Assembly: GCF_003293745.1 (NCBI RefSeq)
Contig: NZ_PTLZ01000004.1
Location: 186,001-250,000 of the forward strand
Origin: Herminiimonas fonticola
Lineage (GTDB): Bacteria > Pseudomonadota > Gammaproteobacteria > Burkholderiales > Burkholderiaceae_D
Length of the DNA: 64,000 bases
Reading direction: 5' to 3'
Below the pieces are notes generated by a model. That model did not search any database and was not told where the DNA came from. It was given only the letters and a program-made list of their open reading frames with translations. This document shows, one piece after another, positions 1-9,691 of the stretch (positions are counted from its first letter, which is position 1; each line of letters opens with the position of its first letter). The position numbers and the translations under genes are program-made.

Positions 1-554
1 CGCACGACTTCTGCGCAATGACCGAATTCGGTTTGTTCGGTTTTTAAGAATTTGCGGCGTGCCGGCGTGTTGAAATACAGATCCAGCACATCGACTGTGG
101 TGCCAGGTGCGCCTGATGACGGCGCGACTGTGCTTTTTTGATCCAGATTTTGCACGCCTGTGATTTCCCACGCGTGCGCCGCATCGGCGGTGCGCGAGGT
201 CAGGGTCAACTGTGCGACCGATGCGATTGACGCCAGCGCTTCACCGCGAAAACCCAAGGTCGCGACATTTTCCAGCTCGGTCAGCGAATTGATCTTTGAT
301 GTGGCGTGGCGCGCCAAAGCCAGGGGCAATTGTTCTGGCGAAATGCCACGTCCATTGTCGGTAATGGCGATGCGTTTGACGCCACCTTGTTCCAGCCGCA
401 CACTGATTTGCGTGGCACCTGCGTCCAAGGCGTTTTCCAGCAATTCCTTGACGACAGCAGATGGACGTTCTACCACCTCGCCGGCGGCGATTTGCGAAAT
501 GAGTTGGTCGGAGAGTGGCTGTATGGGCCGGGCTGGCTGAACGGTTGCGTGCAT
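1..554 (-). CDS. mutL: DNA mismatch repair protein MutL, N-terminal part (runs off the window)
   Basis: The reverse strand from the ATG at 554 encodes the first 184 residues of MutL and stays open to the window edge. The GHKL ATPase motifs are in order: [11 protein letters not shown] (ATP-binding helix), DNGRGI, ATSKI and GFRGEAL. MutL couples MutS mismatch recognition to strand removal. In related genomes mutL usually lies directly downstream of amiC on the same strand; here an oppositely oriented dedA gene lies between them. The identity is clear; the C-terminal dimerisation domain is outside the window. Confidence 0.95.
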   Translation of the reverse strand, partial: MHATVQPARPIQPLSDQLISQIAAGEVVERPSAVVKELLENALDAGATQISVRLEQGGVKRIAITDNGRGISPEQLPLALARHATSKINSLTELENVATLGFRGEALASIASVAQLTLTSRTADAAHAWEITGVQNLDQKSTVAPSSGAPGTTVDVLDLYFNTPARRKFLKTEQTEFGHCAEVV

Positions 555-686
555 CTGCAGATTATAACGTCGCCAGCCTGCAAACGGCAGTGAACCGATG
601 CGTAATCAGACTGTCAGTTTGCATGAGCGGTGAGCACAATTACGAATGAGCAGTGGTGTATCATGCTGCCGCTACCAAGGAGAATT

Positions 687-1340
687 ATGGATTTCATGCA
701 GTTTTTCGACATGATTTTGCATGTCGACAAGTATCTCGGTACCTTTATCGCGCAATACGGCGGACTGATTTATCTGGTTTTGTTTGCAATTATTTTTTGT
801 GAAACAGGGTTGGTGGTTTTTCCATTCCTGCCGGGCGACACCTTGCTTTTCATCGCAGGTGCATTTTGCGCATCAGGCGGCATGAATATCTGGTTATTGC
901 TGAGTTTGCTGATCGCGGCTGCGATCCTCGGCAATACGGTGAATTACTGGATAGGACGGCGCATAGGTGAAAAAGTATTCACCCATGACTATCGCTGGCT
1001 GGATCGCGATGCCTTGCAAAAAACGCATACTTTTTATGAAAAACATGGCGGTATCACTCTGATATTGGCGCGCTTTCTGCCTATCGTGCGTACGTTTGCG
1101 CCTTTCGTGGCCGGCATCTCGATGATGACCTTCGTGCGTTTTCAGTTCTTCAATGTCACTGGCGCGATTTTGTGGGTGGCCTTGCTGGTGGTGGGTGGCT
1201 ATTTGTTTGGCAACATCCCCATTATTCGGGATCATTTGAATACCATCGTGCTGATAGGCGTAGGTGCCGCAGCTGTGCCGGTTGCGCTTGGGGCTTTGTG
1301 GAAAGTCGCACAACGATTCAGAAAACCAAAAAAGCCGTAA
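687..1340 (+). CDS. DedA-family inner-membrane protein
   Basis: 217-residue polytopic membrane protein of the DedA/SNARE-associated family. The family helps maintain membrane potential and flips polyprenyl-phosphate or phospholipid carriers. Family signs are the acidic segment FCETGLVVFPFLPGD, the GRRIGEKVF region and the FLPIVRTFAPFVAG motif with its conserved arginine. I chose the ATG at 687 because it follows an AAGGAG ribosome site; the longer reading from 630 has none. It runs opposite to its neighbours mutL and amiC. The substrate cannot be told from sequence. Confidence 0.9.
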   Translation: MDFMQFFDMILHVDKYLGTFIAQYGGLIYLVLFAIIFCETGLVVFPFLPGDTLLFIAGAFCASGGMNIWLLLSLLIAAAILGNTVNYWIGRRIGEKVFTHDYRWLDRDALQKTHTFYEKHGGITLILARFLPIVRTFAPFVAGISMMTFVRFQFFNVTGAILWVALLVVGGYLFGNIPIIRDHLNTIVLIGVGAAAVPVALGALWKVAQRFRKPKKP

Positions 1341-1372
1341 TAAAAAAGCCGCGAATTTCGCGGCGTTTTTAT
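1341..1372. terminator. Bidirectional rho-independent terminator
   Basis: A GCCGCGAA/TTCGCGGC hairpin (about 1348-1364) is flanked by an A-run on the left and a T-run on the right. It sits between the convergent ends of dedA and amiC and can serve both. Confidence 0.8.
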
Positions 1373-1403
1373 TTGTCGGTATTTTTATTTGCAGCTGTCG
1401 ACA

Positions 1404-2705
1404 TTACATCATTCTGCTTTTTGCCAGCGGCGGATTTTTCGCAAAGTATTTCCTGATGCCTTGCGCGACCGCATCTGCCATGCGGTCCTGATACGCATCA
1501 TCGTTCAACCTGGATTCTTCTTCCGGATTGGAAATGAATGCCGTCTCGATCAGGATGCTCGGAATATCGGGCGCTTTCAATACCGCAAAACCCGCTTGTT
1601 CTACTGCACCTTTGTGCAGGCGATTGATGCCGCCGATTTCATTCAACACGGCTTTTCCCAACTTCATGCTGTCGTTGATTTGTGCCGTGGTGGAGAGATC
1701 CAGCAGTACGCTGGCCAATTGCTTGTCGTGATTTTTGATATTGGTGCCGCCTATCAAATCGGCGGCATTTTCCTTGTTGGCGAGCCAGCGCGCTGCAGTT
1801 GAGGTGGCACCTTTTTCGGACAAGGCAAATACCGACGAACCGTTGGCAGTGGCCTGTACAAACGCATCCGCATGGATAGAGACGAATAGATCGGCCTGTA
1901 CCTTGCGGGCTTTTTGCACGCGCACCTGCAGCGGTACAAAATAATCGCCATCGCGCGTCAGCATCACGCGCATATTCGGTAGTTGTTCTAGTTTCGCTTT
2001 CAAGCGTTTGGCGATTGCCAGCACGATGTTTTTTTCATAGCTGCCGCCACGTCCGATTGCGCCTGGATCTTCGCCGCCATGGCCAGGATCGAGTGCAATC
2101 GTCAGCATGCGCGTAACTTGCGGCGGACGGCCTGACTTGGGTTCGACATACGGCGGCACCACTTCTGCAGTCGGCGGCGGCATCGCATCGGGAGGGACAT
2201 CCAGTGACCATTGGCCTTTTTCAATCAAGGCAGCGATCGGGTCGGGTGGATTGACCGGATACAAATCGAATACCAGTCGGTGCTTGTATTCGCCAACCGG
2301 TGCCAGTGTGAATACCTGCGGATTGACTTCTTCTTTCAGATCGAACACCAGGCGTACGACATTCGGCTTGTTCTGACCGACGCGCACCTGCTTGATGTAG
2401 GGATCGTTGGATTGAATCTTGGCGACCAGACTTTTCAAGGTTGGTCCCAGATCGATACCTTCCACATCCACCACCAGTCGTTCAGGATTTTTGATGATGA
2501 AGTGCGTGGTTTTCAGATTGGTGTCGTTCTCCAGCGTGACGCGCGTGTACTCGTCAGCGGGCCATACGCGCACGGCCAGAATTTGCGCAGCGAATGCGGG
2601 CAGCGGAGCAAGCAGGGAAATCAGTAGCGTACCGCCCGCTTTAAGGACGGTGCGACGCACTTTGGCGATTACAGGTTGGGAGCGAATTTCAGTCGGTTCA
2701 GACAT
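1404..2705 (-). CDS. amiC: N-acetylmuramoyl-L-alanine amidase (AmiC type)
   Basis: 433-residue periplasmic amidase that cleaves the peptide from muramic acid during daughter-cell separation. An export signal with a twin-arginine-like start (RRTVLKAG, residues 17-24) precedes an AMIN domain (about 45-150), which targets septal peptidoglycan. A proline-rich linker and the Amidase_3 zinc domain (about 200-425) follow. Zinc ligands are visible as H209 (DPGHGG), E224 (YEKN) and H278 (SIHAD), and the catalytic glutamate lies in LIETAF. Its start overlaps the end of tsaE by 37 nt, which suggests translational coupling. Confidence 0.93.
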   Translation of the reverse strand: MSEPTEIRSQPVIAKVRRTVLKAGGTLLISLLAPLPAFAAQILAVRVWPADEYTRVTLENDTNLKTTHFIIKNPERLVVDVEGIDLGPTLKSLVAKIQSNDPYIKQVRVGQNKPNVVRLVFDLKEEVNPQVFTLAPVGEYKHRLVFDLYPVNPPDPIAALIEKGQWSLDVPPDAMPPPTAEVVPPYVEPKSGRPPQVTRMLTIALDPGHGGEDPGAIGRGGSYEKNIVLAIAKRLKAKLEQLPNMRVMLTRDGDYFVPLQVRVQKARKVQADLFVSIHADAFVQATANGSSVFALSEKGATSTAARWLANKENAADLIGGTNIKNHDKQLASVLLDLSTTAQINDSMKLGKAVLNEIGGINRLHKGAVEQAGFAVLKAPDIPSILIETAFISNPEEESRLNDDAYQDRMADAVAQGIRKYFAKNPPLAKSRMM

Positions 2706-3154
2706 TCAACACCTTGATCGGACGACGCTTGCAATTCTACATCACGTCCTTCGCCCACGACAGTGAGTGAAATGTTGATGTCGGGCGGAGGTAACACCGC
2801 GTCGGCTTTTTCCGGCCATTCGACGATGCAGATTGTTTGATGGTTGAAGTATTCGCGGAAACCGGCATCGAGAAATTCTTCCGCACTCGCCATCCGATAC
2901 AGGTCGAAATGGATCACATTGACGTTTTGGCCATCGATATCGATGGCATACGGTTCGGCCAAGGTGTAGGTCGGGCTTTTCACATGGCCGTCGTGACCCA
3001 TCGCATGCAGCATGGCGCGTGTCAGCGCCGTTTTGCCGGCACCAAGATCGCCGTGCAAATAAATCGTCAGTCCCGGTTGCACTGCGCGCGCCAGCGCCGC
3101 ACCCAAGGCAAGGGTGCCGGCTTCTTCGTGCAAATGGGCGGTAAAGTGTTGCAT
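2669..3154 (-). CDS. tsaE: tRNA threonylcarbamoyladenosine biosynthesis ATPase TsaE
   Basis: 161-residue P-loop ATPase that works with TsaD/TsaB to place threonylcarbamoyl on A37 of ANN-decoding tRNAs. The Walker A motif GDLGAGKT is at residues 35-42, and the family motifs SPTYTL and HFDLYR follow. Length is normal. tsaD of the same pathway lies at 18519-19547 in this window. tsaE is the upstream gene of the tsaE-amiC pair. Confidence 0.95.
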   Translation of the reverse strand: MQHFTAHLHEEAGTLALGAALARAVQPGLTIYLHGDLGAGKTALTRAMLHAMGHDGHVKSPTYTLAEPYAIDIDGQNVNVIHFDLYRMASAEEFLDAGFREYFNHQTICIVEWPEKADAVLPPPDINISLTVVGEGRDVELQASSDQGVECLNRLKFAPNL

Positions 3155-3294
3155 GTGCTTTAACTGGACTTTCGTATTCGCTATTTTCAGGCGTCAATAA
3201 AATATTTGTTGAGTGGCTTCATCTGGAGCCGCGATCTTAGTACGATGTCATAGACGAGGTGTAGTTCAATCGATTTGATATTCAACGGCCTTGT

Positions 3295-4188
3295 TTACTG
3301 TAGCAGCGCCAGCCAAAGTGGCAAGGTTGCCATCGAAATCAAGGTACCGGCTGAAATCAGGAAGGCGACAAAAGGGGCATTGCCACCCATGCGCGCCGCC
3401 AATACATAAGCGCTTGATGCGGTCGGCAACGCTGCAAACATGACGACGATCTGCAAATGCAAAGGCGATAAATCCATCCACAAACCCAGCGCATACGTGA
3501 TGACAGGCACCGCGAACAGTTTGACGAATAAGAAGTAGCTGGCGATACCTTTAGCTGCATGCAAGCCAGTCAGGCGCAAGCCGGCACCGACCATGATCAG
3601 GCCAAGTGCGATCGATGCATTGCCGAGGCGCGACAGGAAGGCGCTGGCAATATCAGGCAAATGCAGGCCGAGCAGATTGAATACGACGCCGCCCATGGTG
3701 GCCATCAGCAATGGATTTTTCAGCAGTTCGAGCAGCAAACCACCCTTGTCTTTTACCAGTGCATGCACCGCTGCCATATTGCAAAGCGGGACGGCAAAGC
3801 CGATCACCAGCCCCATCAGCGACGTGCCTTCGTCGCCACCGAGGCGACTGGCAATGGCGAGGGCGATGTAGGAATTAAAACGGAATGCAGTTTGCACGCC
3901 GGATTCGAAAATCATGGGCCCTGCGGTTTTGAACAGCGGCTTTGCCAGCCAGCCAAGCAGGATGCCGGCGACGCAGGCGGCGATTGCAACTTGCAGGAAT
4001 TGGCCGGTCGCAGCGAAGTTAATCGGCGAACGCGCGGTAGAGTAGAACAACAGCGCTGGAAACAGCACGTAATAAATAATCTTTTCCATACCGGCCCAGA
4101 ACTCGTTGCCCCAATTGGTGACGCGAAAGAGCACGGACCCGAACAGGATCAGCAAAAAATCAGGCAACAGGATATTGACGATATGCAT
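3295..4188 (-). CDS. AEC-family (auxin efflux carrier/malonate type) permease
   Basis: 297-residue, strongly hydrophobic protein with about ten membrane segments, typical of the AEC transporter family. Glycine-rich stretches such as LIMVGAGLRL and the polar break PTASSAYVLAARMGG are family-like. Bacterial members move malonate or other small acids, but the substrate is not predictable here. It lies 77 nt downstream of the FixJ-like regulator on the same strand, so it may be read through from that system or be one of its targets; that link is inference. Confidence 0.85.
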   Translation of the reverse strand: MHIVNILLPDFLLILFGSVLFRVTNWGNEFWAGMEKIIYYVLFPALLFYSTARSPINFAATGQFLQVAIAACVAGILLGWLAKPLFKTAGPMIFESGVQTAFRFNSYIALAIASRLGGDEGTSLMGLVIGFAVPLCNMAAVHALVKDKGGLLLELLKNPLLMATMGGVVFNLLGLHLPDIASAFLSRLGNASIALGLIMVGAGLRLTGLHAAKGIASYFLFVKLFAVPVITYALGLWMDLSPLHLQIVVMFAALPTASSAYVLAARMGGNAPFVAFLISAGTLISMATLPLWLALLQ

Positions 4189-4265
4189 GGGTAATCAGCA
4201 ATGCGCTACGGCGCGAAACTGGATGGAAATATGGCGGGAAATACGTACAGCCCAGGGGGCAAAAT

Positions 4266-4856
4266 TTACTTCAACAGGCGCGCCAGTTCGACTGCCGTCT
4301 TGACATTCATCTTGTCGAAAATATGCGCGCGATGTACTTCGACTGTGCGCATGCTGATGCCCAGTTTGTCGGCGATTACCTTGTTCATTTTTCCTTCAAG
4401 GATCAAATCCAGTACTTCACGTTCGCGTCCCGATAACGCAGCCAAACGCGTGTGTATCGCGGCGCTGGCTGAAGCTTGTTCGGATGCGGCCAATGCTTCC
4501 TGCACGCGATCCATCAGTTTGTTATCGTTGAATGGTTTTTCAAAGAAATCGAAGGCGCCACGCTTCAGCGTATCGACGGCCATCGGCACATCGCCGTGAC
4601 CCGTCAGGAAAATAACCGGAAATACCTGCGTCAGATTGCGTGAAGAAAGCAGATCGAATAGCGCAATGCCGCCGATGTCCGGCATGCGCACATCCAGCAA
4701 GACGCATTGTCCTTGCAGATTGATGCGCGGCATGTTGTCCAGCGCGGTGAGAAATGCCTTGCCGCTGTCATAAGCGGTGGCTGGAATGCCACGTGATTTC
4801 GCCAGCCACATCAGCGAGTCGCGGATTACTTCTTCATCGTCAATAATGTGCAGCAT
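4266..4856 (-). CDS. FixJ/LuxR-type response regulator
   Basis: 196-residue regulator. The N-terminal receiver has acidic residues near the start (IIDDEEV) and phospho-acceptor D55 in LLDVRMPDIGG. The C-terminal helix-turn-helix contains LSGREREVLDLILEGKMNKVIADKLGIS in family order, followed by MRTVEVHRAH. It is the partner of the histidine kinase encoded 113 nt upstream on the same strand. Probable targets are neighbouring transport genes (AEC permease, dctP), which is inference. Confidence 0.92.
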   Translation of the reverse strand: MLHIIDDEEVIRDSLMWLAKSRGIPATAYDSGKAFLTALDNMPRINLQGQCVLLDVRMPDIGGIALFDLLSSRNLTQVFPVIFLTGHGDVPMAVDTLKRGAFDFFEKPFNDNKLMDRVQEALAASEQASASAAIHTRLAALSGREREVLDLILEGKMNKVIADKLGISMRTVEVHRAHIFDKMNVKTAVELARLLK

Positions 4857-4969
4857 TGAATGTCCTGTCAGCCTGCTTGTAACGCTTTGGTGTGTTGCCC
4901 TGCTTTGATATTTCCGCTCGCTTGAGAAGGTGGGTGCAAATAAATATCAAAAAGGTATTTTGTTTCGGT

Positions 4970-7000
4970 TCAATCTGCACGCATTGTCGTGTCGATCAAC
5001 TTATTTTGCAACGCCGGCAGCGAAAAACGGAATATCGTGCCGCCGCCCGGATTATCCACATGTGTCAGCGTACCGCCGTGAAATTCGATCGCGGTGCGGC
5101 AAATACTCAAGCCCATGCCCATGCCGTCCGCCTTGGTGGAAAAGAACGGCGAATATAGTCGCTCCGCCACTTCCTGTGGAATGCCGTGCCCCTGATCGCT
5201 GATTGAAACGACGACATTGCGCGCATTGCCGGGGTCGACGCTGGCGGCAATCCGCAACACGCGTTTTTCCGGCGCGACGCTTTGCATGGATTCAATCGCA
5301 TTGCGCGTCAGGTTCAATAAAACTTGTTCCAGCAATACTTGATCAGCCAGTATCGTCGGCAAGGTCGCCGGGATATCCACTTTGATGGCGACAAAGTATT
5401 TTTGCGCCTGCAACTCAACTAAGGGCGCCACGCTTTCTATCAATTCTGAAAGAGTGATGGCTGTGCGCATAGGTTCGCGCTTCTTCACGAAGGTGTGCAC
5501 ACTGCGAATAATCTGGCCGGCGCGCTGGGCTTGCGCATTGGCTTTTTCCAGAGCGTGCGTCAGCATATCGATATTGATTTCCGCGACACGCGGTTGTTCG
5601 CGCGCCAGAATATTCAAGGCTCCCGCGGTGTAGCTGGAGATGGCGGCCAAGGGCTGATTCAATTCATGTGCGAGTGTGGATGCGATCTCGCCCATGGTTG
5701 CCAGGCGTGCGCTGGCTTGCAATTTTTCCTGTTGCTGACGGTTCAGATCTTCGACGCGCTTGCGGTCCGAGATGTCGAGGATGGAACCCATCCATCCGGT
5801 TTGCTGGCCAGTATCATCAACCAGCGGCGATTCGAAAATCAGTACCGGGATGCGTTCACCATTGGCATGCTGAAAAACAGTTTCAAATCCTTGCGGCGTC
5901 ACCGTGCCGGCCACGACTTGTGAAAAACGTCGTTGATATTCGCCCATCGCTTCCGGCGCCCAGTAAGGCATAGGTGGCAGGTGACCAACGATATCTTCCG
6001 CTGCGATGCCGACCATTTGCGAAAAAGCCGGATTTACATATGTGACGCGGCCATCAAGATCGCGCGCGCGCAAGCCGGTGATCAGGGAATTTTCCATTGC
6101 AGTACGAAATGCGATTTGCTCGCGCAAAGCCATTTCCGCTGCAAGACGTCGATTGATGTCGCGCCACAGCGCGGTCAAGCTCCATGCAAGGCCAAGCGCC
6201 AGCAGAATGACAGTATCGACCAGCAAGCTAGGTAGTAACTTCGGCGCGCTCTTGGTGCTGTTGGTGCTCAACTTCAAGGACACGCCGGCCAGATTGAGCG
6301 CACGTCTATGCGTATACACACCGCGCCCCGCGCCGCCCGATGCGCGTTTGTGAATGATCACGTCGTTGATGTCGGTCAGCGCGATTTCGTTATCCTGTGC
6401 GAACCACCACGGCACCATGTCATCCAGAATGCTGGACGCGAGATAACTGGCGACGATGCTGCCGGTATATTTGTCTCCTACATATAGCGGCACGTGATAA
6501 TCGAACATGACTGGCCCGCTGATATCGGCTGCAGGCTGGCTGTACATCGGCGTTCTGGTGGCGCGTGCGCGGGCATCTGCTCTTTTTGATGGTGCTGATA
6601 ATTCATTTCTTGTGATCAGTGTTTCATCGGTCGACGTGATTAAATTGCCATCGACATCGAGTTCTATGATGCGATGAATCTCGTGATTGTTGCGGATCAG
6701 ATTGGCCATGCGTTCCTGCAAACGCGTGCCGGTCAGATAGCCGGAAATGATTTCCGATGCCATCAGATTCAGGCTCTCTTCATTGCGCTGAAGCTGAAAA
6801 CGTATGGTTTGTTCGACCCACAATGAATCAGCAATCAGCTGCTCTTGACGCTCGCTGGCTTCCTGCTGCTTTTCATGCAGCGGCAGCCAGATCAGCGTGG
6901 TCAAAAACAACATGGCCAGCAGTAGCGGGATGAGCCAGCGCCACGCCTGTTTGCGGCTGGGAAAGCCGAAGCTGGGGGGGCGGGATTGGTTTAATATCAT
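4970..7000 (-). CDS. Membrane sensor histidine kinase with PAS domain
   Basis: 676-residue kinase. A membrane segment lies near residues 21-42, followed by a periplasmic sensor region of about 200 residues and a second membrane segment near 255-280. Next come a PAS domain with PAC tail (about 290-420), the H-box LAHELNQPLAAIS, and an ATPase domain with QVLLNLTRNAIES (N-box), SDQGHGI and GMGMGLSI (G-boxes). The layout resembles DctB/FixL-type kinases for dicarboxylates or related acids. It is divergent from an isolated DctP-like binding protein, which could present ligand to it. Confidence 0.92.
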   Translation of the reverse strand: MILNQSRPPSFGFPSRKQAWRWLIPLLLAMLFLTTLIWLPLHEKQQEASERQEQLIADSLWVEQTIRFQLQRNEESLNLMASEIISGYLTGTRLQERMANLIRNNHEIHRIIELDVDGNLITSTDETLITRNELSAPSKRADARARATRTPMYSQPAADISGPVMFDYHVPLYVGDKYTGSIVASYLASSILDDMVPWWFAQDNEIALTDINDVIIHKRASGGAGRGVYTHRRALNLAGVSLKLSTNSTKSAPKLLPSLLVDTVILLALGLAWSLTALWRDINRRLAAEMALREQIAFRTAMENSLITGLRARDLDGRVTYVNPAFSQMVGIAAEDIVGHLPPMPYWAPEAMGEYQRRFSQVVAGTVTPQGFETVFQHANGERIPVLIFESPLVDDTGQQTGWMGSILDISDRKRVEDLNRQQQEKLQASARLATMGEIASTLAHELNQPLAAISSYTAGALNILAREQPRVAEINIDMLTHALEKANAQAQRAGQIIRSVHTFVKKREPMRTAITLSELIESVAPLVELQAQKYFVAIKVDIPATLPTILADQVLLEQVLLNLTRNAIESMQSVAPEKRVLRIAASVDPGNARNVVVSISDQGHGIPQEVAERLYSPFFSTKADGMGMGLSICRTAIEFHGGTLTHVDNPGGGTIFRFSLPALQNKLIDTTMRAD

Positions 7001-7212
7001 AAATATTTATATAAAATCTGCGCTGCTGTAAAACTGCCCAGCAAGATTTTTGTAGATTCGTTCGTGGTCTTGCATGACTAGCTATGCTGCTGTATTTTGA
7101 TGCAGGCGCTCATGGTTCCCTGTGCCGAGAATGTGGTTATCCACACTTGTGACTAAGTGGATGACTGCGCATAGTACCAACAAAATTAAATCTGGAACCT
7201 TCTGACTGCGCG

Positions 7213-8232
7213 ATGAGAATAGCAACAAAAATACATTGGATTGTGCTTGGCCTGACATTATCGATGGCCGCCACAATTGTATCTGCGCAAACGACTACTG
7301 TAATTAAATTCAGCCACGTTTCAGCCAGCGATACACCGAAGGGCCAGGCTGCATTGCGTTTCAAGGAATTGGTCGAGCAAGCCAGTCGTCGTCGCATACG
7401 CGTGGACGTTTATCCAAATAACCAGTTATATAAAGAGTCGGACGAGCTGGAGGCATTGCAATTAGGGGCAGTGCAAATGCTTGCGCCGTCACTGGCCAAG
7501 CTGGCACAATTTGGCGTGCAGGATTTTGAGGTGTTTGATTTGCCTTACCTGTTTGCCAATAAAGAAGCGGTCACGCGTGTGACCGACGGTGCGATAGGCA
7601 AGTCCATGCTACGCAAGCTGGAATCGAAAGGCATGATCGGTTTGGCTTATTGGGATAGTGGCTTCAAGATCATGTCGGCGAACAAGCCGTTGAAAATGCC
7701 GGCTGATTTTATAGGTCAGAGAATGCGCATTCATTCTTCGCCAGTGCTGGAAGACCAGATGGAAGCCTTGGGTGCGACTCCGCAAATGCTGGATGGAAAT
7801 GAAGTTTATTTCGCTTTACATAGTCGCATAGTGGACGGTGTGGAAAGTTCGCCGGTCAATTTCTACGCAAGAAAATTATACGAAGTACAAAGCCATGTGA
7901 CGATATCGAATCACGGTTACCTTGGTAGTGCTGTCATCGTGAACAAGAAATTCTGGGATGGCTTGCCTTCCGATCTGCGCAAGCAGATTGACGATGCGAT
8001 GCGCGAAGCAACGGCATATGGCAACAATCTCGCTGCACACGAAAACGATGCCGCGCTTGAAGCAATCAAGAAAAACAAGAAAACCACAGTCCATATTTTG
8101 ACTGATAAGGAAAATGCTGCATGGCGTCATGCCTTGCAACCAGTGCGCAAGCAACTGGAAGGCAGAATCGGCAAGGCGGTCGTGATCGCCGTGACCAAGG
8201 AAGCCGAATCACGGCAGGTGAGCGATCGTTGA
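7213..8232 (+). CDS. TRAP-type periplasmic solute-binding protein (DctP family)
   Basis: 339-residue exported binding protein with an N-terminal signal peptide ending near SAQT. DctP-family signatures are ALRFKELVEQ near the start, the conserved MRIHSSPVLEDQMEALGATP region and EVYFALHSRIVDGVESSP. No TRAP membrane genes (DctQ, DctM) are present nearby, so it may serve a distant permease or act as a ligand-presenting partner of the divergently encoded kinase at 4970-7000. No good ribosome site is visible before the chosen ATG. The ligand is unknown, probably an organic acid. Confidence 0.88.
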   Translation: MRIATKIHWIVLGLTLSMAATIVSAQTTTVIKFSHVSASDTPKGQAALRFKELVEQASRRRIRVDVYPNNQLYKESDELEALQLGAVQMLAPSLAKLAQFGVQDFEVFDLPYLFANKEAVTRVTDGAIGKSMLRKLESKGMIGLAYWDSGFKIMSANKPLKMPADFIGQRMRIHSSPVLEDQMEALGATPQMLDGNEVYFALHSRIVDGVESSPVNFYARKLYEVQSHVTISNHGYLGSAVIVNKKFWDGLPSDLRKQIDDAMREATAYGNNLAAHENDAALEAIKKNKKTTVHILTDKENAAWRHALQPVRKQLEGRIGKAVVIAVTKEAESRQVSDR

Positions 8233-8678
8233 TTTTTTTGTCAATCGGTTTGCGGCGCTAATTAATTAGTTAAGTCGGCTTTTTTCGCCGCTCTTGGTAA
8301 GCGCCCTTTTCCGGTGCGAAAATTCTCTATCTGTTGTACTTTTCAACGTGCTGGTCGCACCGTTCTGCCATATCAGATTGATTGTGACATGCCTGACGCT
8401 GAATATTGAACCGTCACTTAACCTTTCTGTGAGTATTGGATAAAATCGTTTAGTCTTGTTCGCGCAAGGCTGGTGAAAGGTTCGATCAGTAAAATAGAAG
8501 CCTTGAATTGAATTCAAGATGGGCGATTAGTACTTAGCTCATTGAATGCCAGTGTCTTGTAATGTTCTCGCTATCTCTTTTTTAGAGGTTTTGATAGGAT
8601 GCACAGGCAGTGGAGTTAAAAGGGCGTATGTCCCAGCCCTTGTTTTTCCAATAAATATTAAATCTGGAGACAAGTAAA
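8233..8678 (+). promoter_or_regulatory. 446-nt spacer upstream of tctC with a perfect inverted repeat
   Basis: No convincing gene is visible. The spacer holds a perfect 8-bp inverted repeat, CTTGAATT and AATTCAAG, separated by one G (8502-8518), about 160 nt before tctC. Such a site fits a dimeric regulator. The 3' part leads to the GGAGA ribosome site of tctC. No clear sigma54 match was found. Confidence 0.5.
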
Positions 8679-9656
8679 ATGAAGAACACATTCTTGAAGT
8701 CGGTGGCCGGACTCGCATTGCTTGCCAGCGCTTTCGCTCATGCGGCTGATCCTTATCCAAACAAAACCATCACGATGATTGTGCCGTTTGCTGCAGGCGG
8801 CCCGACTGATACCGTTGCGCGCCTGGTTGCGCAATCGATGACTACCTCGCTGAAACAAACCGTTATCGTTGAAAACGTCGGCGGTGCCGGCGGCACAATC
8901 GGCGCAGCGCGTGTTGCCAAATCGGCTCCGGACGGCTACACCTTGTTCCTGCATCACATTGGTCAATCAACAGCACCTTCGCTGTATCGCAAACTGAGCT
9001 ACAACGCGATCGACGATTTTGAACCTATCGGCTTGATTACCGACGTCCCTATGACATTCATCGCACGTGGCGATTTCCCGGCCAAGGATTTCAAGGAACT
9101 GGTTGCTTACGTTAAAGCGAATAAAAACAAGGTGACTTACGCAAATGCTGGCGTTGGTTCGGCTTCCCATCTGTGCGGCATGTTGTTCATGACAGCGATC
9201 GATACCGAATTGACTACCGTGCCTTACAAAGGTACTGGTCCAGCGATGAATGATTTGCTCGGCGGTCAAGTTGACTTCATGTGCGATCAAACGACGAATA
9301 CAACCAGCCAGATCAAAGGCGGCAAAGTCAAAGCATACGCAGTGACAACGAAAGTGCGCGTTCCTTCCCTGCCAAATATTCCAACGACATCTGAAGCCGG
9401 TTTGCCTGGCTTTGAAGTAGCGGTCTGGCATGGTCTGTATGCACCAAAAGGCACACCAAAACCAGTCATCGAAAAAGTGGAAGCGGCATTGCAAGTCGCA
9501 TTGAAAGATCCAACCGTCAAACAACGTTTTGCCGATCTTGGCACCGAGCCGGTTTCTGCAGATCGTGCCACGCCGGAGGCATTGCGCGCACATCTGAAGT
9601 CTGAAATTGCAAAGTGGAGCCCTATCATCAAAAAGGCTGGCGTTTACGCTGATTAA
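8679..9656 (+). CDS. tctC: Tripartite tricarboxylate transporter binding protein (Bug family)
   Basis: 325-residue periplasmic binding protein with a signal peptide ending near AHAAD. Bug-family marks are YPNKTITMIVPFAAGGPTDT at the mature N-terminus, VENVGGAGGTIGA, and the conserved GLPGFEV/WHGLYAPKGTP region. It should capture a carboxylate for the TctAB permease encoded downstream. The GGAGA ribosome site lies 8 nt before the ATG. Bug proteins are very numerous in this order; the ligand cannot be assigned. Confidence 0.93.
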   Translation: MKNTFLKSVAGLALLASAFAHAADPYPNKTITMIVPFAAGGPTDTVARLVAQSMTTSLKQTVIVENVGGAGGTIGAARVAKSAPDGYTLFLHHIGQSTAPSLYRKLSYNAIDDFEPIGLITDVPMTFIARGDFPAKDFKELVAYVKANKNKVTYANAGVGSASHLCGMLFMTAIDTELTTVPYKGTGPAMNDLLGGQVDFMCDQTTNTTSQIKGGKVKAYAVTTKVRVPSLPNIPTTSEAGLPGFEVAVWHGLYAPKGTPKPVIEKVEAALQVALKDPTVKQRFADLGTEPVSADRATPEALRAHLKSEIAKWSPIIKKAGVYAD

Positions 9657-9691
9657 TCACAATTTGAGATGTTGAAGCAATCGATGTAATA

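Noticed and set aside
7137-7145. Perfect DnaA box TTATCCACA in the dctP spacer
   Set aside because: A single box without a cluster, AT-rich stretch or origin genes is expected by chance at this scale; not an origin.
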